Assembly (NCBI RefSeq): GCF_001427225.1 | Contig: NZ_LMFH01000005.1 | Span: 981,325 to 1,045,324 of the forward strand | Source of the DNA: Lysobacter sp. Root494 | GTDB lineage: Bacteria > Pseudomonadota > Gammaproteobacteria > Xanthomonadales > Xanthomonadaceae | Direction of reading: 5' to 3' | DNA: 64,000 bases | Part shown: positions 40,557-49,206 of the stretch, piece after piece | Layout: each line of letters opens with the position of its first letter | How positions within the stretch are numbered: position 1 is the stretch's first letter | Program-made: the position numbers and the translations under genes | Notes under the pieces: model-generated | Databases searched by the model: none | What the model saw: the letters and a program-made list of their open reading frames with translations, nothing else | Told to the model about the DNA's origin: nothing

Positions 40557-42536
40557 ATGAACTCCACCAAAGCCCTGCTGCTCACCGCGGCCCTCGCTGC
40601 GCTTCCACCTGCACTGCATGCACAGGGTGCGCCGCTCGCGGCGGGACAGGAAAAATTCCTCGGCAGCATCCACAGCCCGGCACAGGTCAAGGACTTCGCC
40701 AGCTACTGGAACAAGGTGACGCCGGAAAACGCGGGCAAATGGGGCGAAGTCGAAGCAGTGCGCGATCGCATGGACTGGAGCGGACTCGACGCGGCCTACC
40801 GCTTCGCCAGGGAACACGGCTTTCCGTTCCACATGCACGTGATGGTCTGGGGCAACCAGCAGCCGGAATGGATCGAAAAACTCCCCCCGGCCGAGCAGCG
40901 AGAAGAGATCGAGGAATGGTTCGCCGCGGTTGCGCAGCGCTACCCCGATGCTGATTTCGTCGAAGTGGTCAACGAGCCGTTGCACGATCCACCCAACAAG
41001 GATGACGAAGGTGGCGGCAACTACATCGAAGCACTGGGCGGTGCCGGCGCGACCGGCTGGGATTGGATACTCACTTCGTTCCGTCTGGCGCGGCAGCACT
41101 TTCCCCATTCGAAACTGCTGATCAACGACTACAGCATCACCAATACGCCGGCCGATGCGGGACGCTACCGCGCAATCATCGACCTGCTGGCGAAGGAAAA
41201 GCTGGTCGACGGGATCGGAGTACAGGGCCATGCGTTCGCGACAAGGCCGGACGTGCCGATGTCGGTGCACAAGGCCAGCCTCGACCTGCTCGCCGAAACG
41301 GGGCTGCCGATTTACGTCACCGAACTCGACATCGACGGCGCAAGCGACGCCGGACAGTTGCGCGATTACCAGCGCGTGTTCCCCGTATTCTGGGAGCATC
41401 CGGCGGTTCGCGGCATCACGTTGTGGGGCTTCCGTCCCGGGATGTGGCGCACGAAGGAGCAGGCGTATCTCGTGCGAAAGGACGGCAGCGAACGTCCGGC
41501 CATGGCCTGGCTTCGCGGCTATGTTCGTGAGGTAACGGAACCAGGACGCATGGCAATGAACTTCTCCGCCCTCACGTCGCACGCTGGCATCGGCCGCATC
41601 ACGGCCTACGACCCCGCTTTCCCTGCCATCGTTCCCGCGGACGCACGAATCGAGAGGATCGCTGACGGTTTCACCTGGTCGGAAGGACCGACGTGGATCC
41701 GTGACGGCGCCTACCTGTTATTCACTGACGTACCGGAAAACACGCTCTATCGCTGGTCCGAGCACGACGGGCTCTCGGTGTACCTCAGGCCCTCTGGCTA
41801 CACGGGTCCGGAACTCGACACATTGCGCGAAGCAGGCGCGAACGGGCTGTATGCGGAGCCGGAAGGCACGGTGCTACTTGCCGATTCCGGCTCGCGCCTT
41901 GTCGCACGCTTAGATCCGCTATCGAAGCGCAAGACGCCACTGGCCACGCACTTCGAGGGACACCGATTCAACAGTCCCAACGATGTCGTCCGCCGCAGCG
42001 ACGGCGTGATCTTCTTCACCGATCCGCCGTACGGGCTGAAAGGCATCAACGAATCCCCGGTGAAGGAACTGCGGTTCAATGGCGTCTTCCGCCTGGATCC
42101 CGACGGCAGCGTGCACCTGGTCGATGACGGACTGAGTTTTCCCAATGGCGTCGAACTCTCGCCCGATGGCCGCACGCTTTACGTGTCCAATGCCGACGGC
42201 GAGCGGCCCATATGGATGGCTTACTCACTCGACGTCCACGGCGAAGCCACCAGCAAACGCATCTTTGCCGACGCCTCCGATCTCGTTGCACGGGATGCAC
42301 CGGGCTTGCCAGACGGCATGGCGATGGCGGCCGACGGAACGCTGTTCGCTGCCGGTCCGGGAGGCGTGCTCGTGTTCGCGCCGGATGGCCGGCGGCTCGG
42401 TCGCATCGAAACCGGCAGCGCGATCGCAAACTGCGCCTTTGGCGACGATGGACGCACCTTGTACATGACTTCGCACACGTTCCTCGCTCGCGTACGCGTC
42501 AACCTGGTCGGCCTGGGGTTCGGTGCGAAACCCTAG
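40557..42536 (+). CDS. Secreted GH10 endo-xylanase fused to an SMP-30/gluconolactonase domain
   Basis: A 659-residue bifunctional protein. Signal peptide: MNSTKALLLTAALAALPPAL then HAQ. Residues about 30-325 are a compact GH10 xylanase domain with the acid/base Glu140 in VEVVNEPLHD and nucleophile Glu256 in YVTELDID; WGNQQPEW and GITLWGF are also GH10 motifs. After a linker (REVTEPGRMAMNFSALTS), residues about 350-650 form an SMP-30 beta-propeller with metal ligands in FTWSEGPTW (Glu376), FNSPNDVVRR, SFPNGVELSPDG and LPDGMAMAADG. One reading frame runs through the junction. An operator and a GAAGGGA ribosome-binding site precede it. A lactonase could act on aldono- or uronolactones made near the xylan; this is inference. 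Confidence 0.92.
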   Translation: MNSTKALLLTAALAALPPALHAQGAPLAAGQEKFLGSIHSPAQVKDFASYWNKVTPENAGKWGEVEAVRDRMDWSGLDAAYRFAREHGFPFHMHVMVWGNQQPEWIEKLPPAEQREEIEEWFAAVAQRYPDADFVEVVNEPLHDPPNKDDEGGGNYIEALGGAGATGWDWILTSFRLARQHFPHSKLLINDYSITNTPADAGRYRAIIDLLAKEKLVDGIGVQGHAFATRPDVPMSVHKASLDLLAETGLPIYVTELDIDGASDAGQLRDYQRVFPVFWEHPAVRGITLWGFRPGMWRTKEQAYLVRKDGSERPAMAWLRGYVREVTEPGRMAMNFSALTSHAGIGRITAYDPAFPAIVPADARIERIADGFTWSEGPTWIRDGAYLLFTDVPENTLYRWSEHDGLSVYLRPSGYTGPELDTLREAGANGLYAEPEGTVLLADSGSRLVARLDPLSKRKTPLATHFEGHRFNSPNDVVRRSDGVIFFTDPPYGLKGINESPVKELRFNGVFRLDPDGSVHLVDDGLSFPNGVELSPDGRTLYVSNADGERPIWMAYSLDVHGEATSKRIFADASDLVARDAPGLPDGMAMAADGTLFAAGPGGVLVFAPDGRRLGRIETGSAIANCAFGDDGRTLYMTSHTFLARVRVNLVGLGFGAKP

Positions 42537-42709
42537 TTCAGGTATCGGGAGGCAAGGGCGTTCGAGAGAGTTTCCGCGATAAGGCACTACGACGTTCGCT
42601 ACCGAATTCCAGGCCTCGGATCCGAACGCGATCGCGCGATGGTTTTCCGGGACCGTGGAGAGCGCCGCCTCGACCATGCGTCGAAGCCACCTTGCTCGTC
42701 AACCTTGCT

Positions 42710-45406
42710 TCAATCCGTCACGGTGAAGCTCCGCCGCAAGCGGATATCCGAACTGGAGGCGCCAATCTGCACTTCGTACTCGCCCGGGTCGACGACATAG
42801 GCGCCCGCCGCTTCGTCCCAGATCCGCAGGTCGCGGCTTGGGATGACCTCGAATTCGATTTCGCGCGCTTCGCCCGGTTGCAGGTGCACGCGCCGGAAGC
42901 CACGCAGCTCCTTCAACGCGCGCTCGCGCTTCGGGTTCTTCGCGGCGAGATACAACTGCGCGACCTCGTCGCCCGCGCGCCTTCCTTCGTTCTTCAGCGT
43001 AAGCGTGACCTTCATGTGGCCGTTCGCGGTGGCCTGGCGTCGATCCAGTTCGAGCCCGCCGTAGCCGAAGCGCGTGTACGACAGGCCGTGCCCGAACGCA
43101 TACAAGGGCTCACCGCCGAAATAGCGATACGTGCGGCCCTGCATCGAGTAGTCGTCGAAAGCCGGAAGCTTTTCATCCGCCTTGTAGAACGTTACCGGCA
43201 AGCGTCCGGCGGGATTGACGTCGCCGAACAGGACGTCGGCGACTGCATTGCCACCGCGCTGCCCCGGATACCACGCGAGCACGATCGCCGGCAGGTTCTG
43301 TTGCGCCCAGTCGACCGCGAGCGCCGAGCCCGTGGTTAGCACCAGCACCACCGGCTTCCCGGTTGCGTGCAGCGCTTCGAGCAGCTTGCGCTGTGTTGCG
43401 GGAAGGCGAAGGTCGGTGCGATCGCCACCGGCAAATCCCGGATAGCTGACTTCCATCTCCTCGCCTTCGACATCGCCGGTCAGACCGCCGACGAACACCA
43501 CCACTTCCGCGTTGCGTGCGGTGTCGAGTGCTTCGTCGAACGGTGATTTCGCGCCTGGCATGCGCCAGCCCAGCCGTACGCCGGCATCGCGTTCGAACTC
43601 GTAATACTCGAGCTTGATGTCGTAGGCGCGGCCTGCTTCGAGGTCGACCGCAACGGACTTGCTGCGCAGTCGTGGCACGTCGCTCCACTCGTCGAGCAGC
43701 AACTTGCCATCGAGCCAGAAGCGCAGGCCGTCGTTGGCGGCGACTTCGATTTCGTAGCGGCCGCTCACCGGCGGCAGCACCTGCCCGCTCCAGCGCACGG
43801 CGAAGTCGTCGCCGCCGAGACTCGCGGCGGTCGCCATTTCGCCACGAGCGACCATGTCGTCGGTGGGCCCGCCACGATCCCAGCGGAAGCCGACCTGAGG
43901 ATCGATGCGGCTCAGCACCGGCTTGCCCTTGAACGCGCGGCCACGGAAGTACTCGCCCTTGAGCCCGCGTTCGGTAGAACCCACGGCAGGACGCAGGTAG
44001 CGCGACTCGATCAGCGGCGAAGCCATGGGATCGCTTCGACCTTCGACGAGGTCCACGCCGCGTGCATAGGTCACTTCGGCATTCGGCAACGCTTCGCGAA
44101 TGCCGTGCAGCACCGTCACCGGGTCGGCTGGCGTGCCGTAGTAGTTGCCGAGCAGCGACATCTCGTCGTCGGCGGTCGGGCCGACCACGGCGACGCGCTT
44201 GAGCTGCTTCGACAAAGGCAGCACACCGTCGTTTTTCAGCAGCACCAGCGATTCCTGCGCGGCGCGGCGCGCGAGTGCATCGTGTTCCGGCGCCTGGTTG
44301 ACCGAATACGGGATCTGCGCCCAACGCACCATTTCCGGCGGATCGAACATGCCCAGCCGCATCCGTGCAGTGATCAGACGCTTCAATGAAGCATCGAGTT
44401 CGGTCTCACTGATCAGGCCTTTTCGCACGGCCACCGGCAGCGCCTTGGCATGGCTGTTTCCGCAGTCGAGGTCGTCGCCGTTCTTCACCGCGAGCGCGGA
44501 CGCCTCTTCGACGGTGGCGACGATCTTGTGGTTCTTCCAGATGTCCTCGATCGCCCAGCAATCGGACAATACATAACCCTTGAAGCCCCAGTCGCGGCGC
44601 AGGATGTCCTGCAGCAGGAACTTGCTCCCGCTCGCCGACTCGCCATAGACGCGGTTGTATGCGCCCATCACGGCATCGACGTCGGCCTCCTTCACCAGTG
44701 CCTCGAATGCGGGCAGGTACGTCTCGTAAAGGTCGCGCTTGCTCGGATGCACGTCGAAATGATGGCGGTCTGCTTCCGGGCCACTGTGCACGGCGAAGTG
44801 CTTGGCGGTCGCATCGAGCTTGCGGTACTTCGGATCGTCACCCTGCAATCCCCTGACGAAGGAGATGCCCATCCGCGAAGTCAGGTAGGGATCCTCGCCG
44901 TAGGTTTCCTGGCCGCGGCCCCAGCGCGGGTCGCGGAAGATGTTGATGTTCGGCGACCAGAACGTCAGTCCCTGGTAACGCCCGCGCTCGCCGCGACGCG
45001 CGGCTTCGTGGTGCTTCGCGCGCGCCTCGTCGCTGATGGTTTTCGAGACTTCGTCCATCAGGGGAACGTCGAAGGTGGCCGCAAGACCAATTGCCTGCGG
45101 GAACGAAGTCGCATCGCCCGCGCGGGCGATCCCGTGCAGCGCTTCGTTCCACCAGTCGTACGCCGGAATGCCGAGACGCGGGATCGCAGGATTGTCGTGC
45201 TGCATGAGCGCGGCCTTTTCTTCCAGCGTCAGTCGCGATACCAGATCGGCTGCGCGCTCCTCGAAACTGCGCGCGGTGTCGAGGTAGGCAGGTGTGGCCT
45301 GCGCCGCTTTCGCTGCCTGCTGCGTCTGGGCGTGGCTGGCGTTCGGTATCGCCAGCAGCATCGCGATTGCAAGGCAAGCCGCCGTGGATTTCACTGCGTA
45401 GTCCAT
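42710..45406 (-). CDS. GH3 beta-xylosidase with inserted PA14 domain
   Basis: An 898-residue secreted enzyme with signal peptide MDYAVKSTAACLAIAMLLAI...SHA. GH3 N-domain: PAYDWWNEALHGIARAGDAT, NINIFRDPRWGRGQETYGED, ATAKHFAVHSGPEADRHHFD and the nucleophile Asp in GYVLSDCWAIEDI. The C-domain is split by a PA14 module (about 480-610: GLKGEYFRGRAFKGKPVLSR...DGLRFWLDGKLLLDEWSDV). Then VVFVGGLTGDVEGEEMEV and a fibronectin-III-like end (GDEVAQLYLAAKNPKRERAL). The architecture is that of xylan beta-xylosidases. It is 19 bp after the GH43 stop, last in the GH67-esterase-GH43-GH3 operon. Confidence 0.93.
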   Translation of the reverse strand: MDYAVKSTAACLAIAMLLAIPNASHAQTQQAAKAAQATPAYLDTARSFEERAADLVSRLTLEEKAALMQHDNPAIPRLGIPAYDWWNEALHGIARAGDATSFPQAIGLAATFDVPLMDEVSKTISDEARAKHHEAARRGERGRYQGLTFWSPNINIFRDPRWGRGQETYGEDPYLTSRMGISFVRGLQGDDPKYRKLDATAKHFAVHSGPEADRHHFDVHPSKRDLYETYLPAFEALVKEADVDAVMGAYNRVYGESASGSKFLLQDILRRDWGFKGYVLSDCWAIEDIWKNHKIVATVEEASALAVKNGDDLDCGNSHAKALPVAVRKGLISETELDASLKRLITARMRLGMFDPPEMVRWAQIPYSVNQAPEHDALARRAAQESLVLLKNDGVLPLSKQLKRVAVVGPTADDEMSLLGNYYGTPADPVTVLHGIREALPNAEVTYARGVDLVEGRSDPMASPLIESRYLRPAVGSTERGLKGEYFRGRAFKGKPVLSRIDPQVGFRWDRGGPTDDMVARGEMATAASLGGDDFAVRWSGQVLPPVSGRYEIEVAANDGLRFWLDGKLLLDEWSDVPRLRSKSVAVDLEAGRAYDIKLEYYEFERDAGVRLGWRMPGAKSPFDEALDTARNAEVVVFVGGLTGDVEGEEMEVSYPGFAGGDRTDLRLPATQRKLLEALHATGKPVVLVLTTGSALAVDWAQQNLPAIVLAWYPGQRGGNAVADVLFGDVNPAGRLPVTFYKADEKLPAFDDYSMQGRTYRYFGGEPLYAFGHGLSYTRFGYGGLELDRRQATANGHMKVTLTLKNEGRRAGDEVAQLYLAAKNPKRERALKELRGFRRVHLQPGEAREIEFEVIPSRDLRIWDEAAGAYVVDPGEYEVQIGASSSDIRLRRSFTVTD

Positions 45407-45425
45407 CTTCCCTCTCCCATGTGCC

Positions 45426-47126
45426 CTACTCGGATGCTTCGATGCGTGCGTACGGCCCGAGCGTCGCGCCGACGAAACCGCCGGCGACGTCGGTACTGAG
45501 GATCGTTCCGTCGTCGTTCTGCACCAGCCAGCGCCAGCCTTTGCCATCGGCGTCGTAGCCGAAGGAATACGCGCCGTAATTTCCGCTGATCTTCAACTTC
45601 AGCGCTGCGGTATCGATGCGCGCCGTCGCAACGATGGCGCGCGTCCTGTCACTGCTCTTCTCGAGGAAGAGTTCGGGTCCATCCGCTGTCTGGCGCACAC
45701 CGAGGAAGTACCAGTACTTCTCGCCCTGGAATGCGGCCAGTCCGGCGGCCACGTTTCTCTCGCGCGGAACCTGCAGCGATGTGCTTGCCTCGAAGGCCAT
45801 GTGCTGCTGGCGCCGGCCGATGAAGGATGGATTGCGCAACGTGTCCAGTCCTTCGGCGAGCGGGTGGATCGTCAGCGTGCCCGGTTCGGACGCGAGATCG
45901 GCCCAATGCGTCTTCGGCACGCGCACATACAGCCACGCGCGATCGAGCTGCGGCTTGTCGAATTCGTCGCGCCACGTGAAGTTGCCACTGAGCGGCGCCT
46001 GCTTCGCTTCGCCTTGCATGAACGATGGAGCCGGAGCAACTTGCGGAATCGCAAGTCCGTTTTCGAGAATCACCGGCCAGCCATCTTTCCATTCCACCGG
46101 AAGCAGGAACGTCTCGCGCCCGGTGTTGTAATGCACGCCGCCATAGGTCCGGCTGGCGAGAAACACCGCCCACCACCGGCCATCGAGGCCTTCGACGAGA
46201 TCGGCATGGCCCGCATTCGTAATCGGATTCGCGCGATCCGCAGTGAGGTCACGCTGCGTGAGGATCGGGTTGTGCTCGTAAGGCTTGTACGGACCCCACA
46301 CGTCGCGACTGCGCAGCACGACCTGCGAGTGTTGCGGCCCGGTTCCGCCTTCCGCGCAGACCAGGTAGTACCAGCCCTCGCGCTTGTAGATGTGGGGGCC
46401 TTCGATCCAGATCGGTTTCTTCGACAGATCGACGCCGCCATTGATGACGACCTCAGCCTTGCCGACCGGCTGCAATTTCTTCAGGTCGAACTCCCGCAGC
46501 CAGATCGCGCGATGGCCGTCGTAGAGCGGCTCCCCTTCGGGCGCATCGTTGTTGAGCAGGTAAACCTTGCCGTCGTCATCGAAGAACAATGAGGTGTCGA
46601 TGCCACCGACCGTCGGCAGCCACACCGGATCGGACCACGGCCCTGCGGGGTTCTTCGCGGTGACGATGTAGTTGCCGCCATTGTCGACCGCCGTGTTGAG
46701 CACGTAGAACACGCCTTCGTGATAAGTGATGGTCGGTGCGAACACGCCGCGCGACACACCCAGGCCGTCGAAGTCGAGCTGCGAAGGTCGGTCGATGACG
46801 CTGCCGATGTGCTTCCAGTGCACGAGATCAGTGCTTTCGAATACGGGAATGCCGGGGAAGTAAGTAAACGTGGAATTGACGAGATAGAAGCGATCGCCCG
46901 CGCGGATCACGGCGGGATCGGGATGGAAACCGGCAAGGATCGGATTGCGGTAGTGGTCCGGTGGCAACGGTTGCTCAAATGCCCCATCGTGACCGGTGTA
47001 TTCGAACCAGTCGAAGCGGACCGGTTCGGCTGCAGACGCGGTACTCGCAAGCGTTGATTGCAGAAACGCGGCGAGCAGAACCGCAAGGAGAACACGCCAT
47101 CCTTGCCTCCACTCGATACTCCACAT
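45426..47126 (-). CDS. Periplasmic GH43 xylan beta-xylosidase-type enzyme
   Basis: A 566-residue protein from the ATG at 47126, which opens a good signal peptide (MWSIEWRQGWRVLLAVLLAA...ASA). An earlier ATG at 47222 would hide that signal behind 32 extra residues. GH43 acids: Asp in LAGFHPDPAVIRAGDRFYLV, Asp in GGIDTSLFFDDDGKVYLL, Glu in PIWIEGPHIYKREGWYYLV. A C-terminal beta-sandwich follows (FIGRRQQHMAFEASTSLQVP, AAGLAAFQGEKYWYFLGVRQ), as in two-domain beta-xylosidases of this family. It belongs to the GH67 operon. Confidence 0.92.
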   Translation of the reverse strand: MWSIEWRQGWRVLLAVLLAAFLQSTLASTASAAEPVRFDWFEYTGHDGAFEQPLPPDHYRNPILAGFHPDPAVIRAGDRFYLVNSTFTYFPGIPVFESTDLVHWKHIGSVIDRPSQLDFDGLGVSRGVFAPTITYHEGVFYVLNTAVDNGGNYIVTAKNPAGPWSDPVWLPTVGGIDTSLFFDDDGKVYLLNNDAPEGEPLYDGHRAIWLREFDLKKLQPVGKAEVVINGGVDLSKKPIWIEGPHIYKREGWYYLVCAEGGTGPQHSQVVLRSRDVWGPYKPYEHNPILTQRDLTADRANPITNAGHADLVEGLDGRWWAVFLASRTYGGVHYNTGRETFLLPVEWKDGWPVILENGLAIPQVAPAPSFMQGEAKQAPLSGNFTWRDEFDKPQLDRAWLYVRVPKTHWADLASEPGTLTIHPLAEGLDTLRNPSFIGRRQQHMAFEASTSLQVPRERNVAAGLAAFQGEKYWYFLGVRQTADGPELFLEKSSDRTRAIVATARIDTAALKLKISGNYGAYSFGYDADGKGWRWLVQNDDGTILSTDVAGGFVGATLGPYARIEASE

Positions 47127-47244
47127 TCCAGCACTTCTCTCTTGAAGACTGGGGAGCTTTGTCTTTGGCGGAACGCGTGCGGAACTTTGCGCCGCGGTTT
47201 CGTCGGAAGATGTCGTGCTCATGGGGAAGGCTCGCGCGTAATGA

Positions 47245-49206
47245 TTATTCGATAGGAAGTTCGAACGGACCAGCAGGCAGGCCCATCCCGTCGAACAAGG
47301 TGACGATGGGACTGTCCGCCCACGCATGGCGTACGCGTGTCGGATTCGTTACCAGTGCACGCAGCAGCACGACATCGTTGCGGATCTGTGCCTCTGCGTA
47401 ACGGCACGAGCCCGCTTCGGCGCCACACAGTTCGAAGCCGATCGGACCATCCGCGCCATAGGCGACCAGACCACCGCTTACCTCGCCAAAGCGCACTTCA
47501 ACTGCATCGCCCTGGCGTTTCGTGGACAACGCCACGGGCCCGGACTCCGCAATCCTTTCGCCGAACACGACATTCCGCGCTGCGCGCGCAAGCCGGCGTC
47601 CGAGTTCCTGTTTGTTGGCGGGATGGATGTCGTAGCGATCGCCGATGTCGATGGCGACCGCCAGCCCGGTACGCGCGTCTTCCGCCGCGACGGCACGCTG
47701 CACTTCGCGCAGTGCGGCCCAACCGCTTTCGCCCGGCTTCGTCGGCGGCGTGCCGTAGTTCGCCAGTTGCACCAGGAGCAATGGCAGATCCTTGCCGAAG
47801 TGCGCGCGCAGGTCGTCGCGGTAGGTGCGCAGCAGTTCGCGATACGCGGCCGGATCGCCGGTGTTGGATTCGCCCTGGTACCACAGCGCCCCGCGCAGGC
47901 CATAACCAACCAGGGGCGCGATCATGCCGTTGTACAGCGTCGTCTTGCCCGAAGCGGACATCCACGGTGCGAGTGGCGGCGAGCCCACGCTGGCGGAAAC
48001 GATGCGGTACTGCCACGCGCCATCCAGCGGCACCGTCGAACCATCCGCGAAGCGCAACACGCGCGACGAAGACGGGCCGGTGATACCGCCATCGACATAG
48101 GTGTCGAGCGCATTGACTACGAGCACGTTGTCGCCCGCCTTCAGCCATCCGCGCGGCAGCGGATAGGCGCGCTGCTCGCCAATATAGGCGCTCCCGACGC
48201 CGCGCCCGTTGACCCAGGTCATGTCGATCTCGTCGACGGTGCCGAGTTCCAGCACCGCGTCCTGCGCGGCCTGCTCCGCGCTCAGCTTCAGTGTCGTGCG
48301 ATACCACAGCATGCCGTTGAACGAAGCGAGCTCCGGCACGCCCCATGTTTCCCACGCGCCGAGTTCGCGCGGTGCCGCGCGCCACTCCTTGCCGGGCACG
48401 TAATCCATGCGCCACGGCTCGTCGCCGGGGTCAACACCAGGGCGTTCACGCCACCATCTGGCCCACGCTTCGCCCCAGGTTGCAGTCGCGGCTGGTCTAT
48501 CGGTTGCGTACTGCGCTAGTACGTCGAGAGCATCGTCGTAAGCACCGAGCTTGCGCAGTGAAGCAGCGCTGATCCAGGTTTCGATCCGCGCGCCGCCCCA
48601 AGAAGAATTGATCAGCCCCATCGGCACGTCGATGGTCTTCTGCAACTCGCGTGCGAAGTAGTAGCAGGCGGCGGAAAATTCCGGCGCGGTCTGCCGCGTT
48701 GTCTTCTCCCATTGCACCGGGATCGCGAAGTGCGTGAGCGGCGCTACGCTTTCCTTCTGCCCGACCTTGAGCATGCGGATGCGATCGTTGTTCGCGCCTT
48801 CGATCTCGGCACGGGAATCCAGCGTGCGCTTGACCTGCAGTTCCATGTTCGACTGCCCGGAACACAGCCACACGTCGCCGATGAGGATGTCGTCAGCCGT
48901 CTGTGTTGTGGCACCGGAGCGAGCGCTGAGCGTGTACGGGCCGCCTGCTTTCAACGCCGGCAGTTGTGCCTGCCAGCGACCTTCGGAATTCGCGCGCGCC
49001 TTGGCGGTTTTACCGGCGAGCGAAATAGAAACCTCGGCGCCGGGTTGCGCGTCGCCCCAGATCCGGATCGGCTGATCGCGCTGCAATACCGCGTGATCCT
49101 GAAACATTTCGTGCAGCAACGGCATGTCAGCGGCCTGTGCCCACGGCGCGAATGCCAGCGTTAGCAGCAGTCCCACGGCAAGCAAGTGTTTCCTCACCCA
49201 CTCCAT
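47245..49206 (-). CDS. Sialate O-acetylesterase family esterase (probable acetylxylan esterase)
   Basis: A 653-residue secreted SGNH-type esterase. Signal peptide MEWVRKHLLAVGLLLTLAFA...AQA. The nucleophile is Ser119 in DVWLCSGQSNMELQ; the second conserved block is LRGALWYQGESNTGDPAAYR, and the Asp/His end is IGDRYDIHPANKQELGRRLA. A jelly-roll insert (about 250-400) is typical of the family. In xylan loci these enzymes remove acetyl groups from xylose residues. The ATG overlaps the GH67 stop by one base (TGATG), so the two genes are coupled; an in-frame TTG one codon earlier exists. Confidence 0.88.
   Translation of the reverse strand: MEWVRKHLLAVGLLLTLAFAPWAQAADMPLLHEMFQDHAVLQRDQPIRIWGDAQPGAEVSISLAGKTAKARANSEGRWQAQLPALKAGGPYTLSARSGATTQTADDILIGDVWLCSGQSNMELQVKRTLDSRAEIEGANNDRIRMLKVGQKESVAPLTHFAIPVQWEKTTRQTAPEFSAACYYFARELQKTIDVPMGLINSSWGGARIETWISAASLRKLGAYDDALDVLAQYATDRPAATATWGEAWARWWRERPGVDPGDEPWRMDYVPGKEWRAAPRELGAWETWGVPELASFNGMLWYRTTLKLSAEQAAQDAVLELGTVDEIDMTWVNGRGVGSAYIGEQRAYPLPRGWLKAGDNVLVVNALDTYVDGGITGPSSSRVLRFADGSTVPLDGAWQYRIVSASVGSPPLAPWMSASGKTTLYNGMIAPLVGYGLRGALWYQGESNTGDPAAYRELLRTYRDDLRAHFGKDLPLLLVQLANYGTPPTKPGESGWAALREVQRAVAAEDARTGLAVAIDIGDRYDIHPANKQELGRRLARAARNVVFGERIAESGPVALSTKRQGDAVEVRFGEVSGGLVAYGADGPIGFELCGAEAGSCRYAEAQIRNDVVLLRALVTNPTRVRHAWADSPIVTLFDGMGLPAGPFELPIE

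Noticed and set aside
40935-40944. CAGCGCTACC as a further operator
   Set aside because: It lies inside the GH10 coding region, matches only one half-site, and codes conserved residues QRYP.
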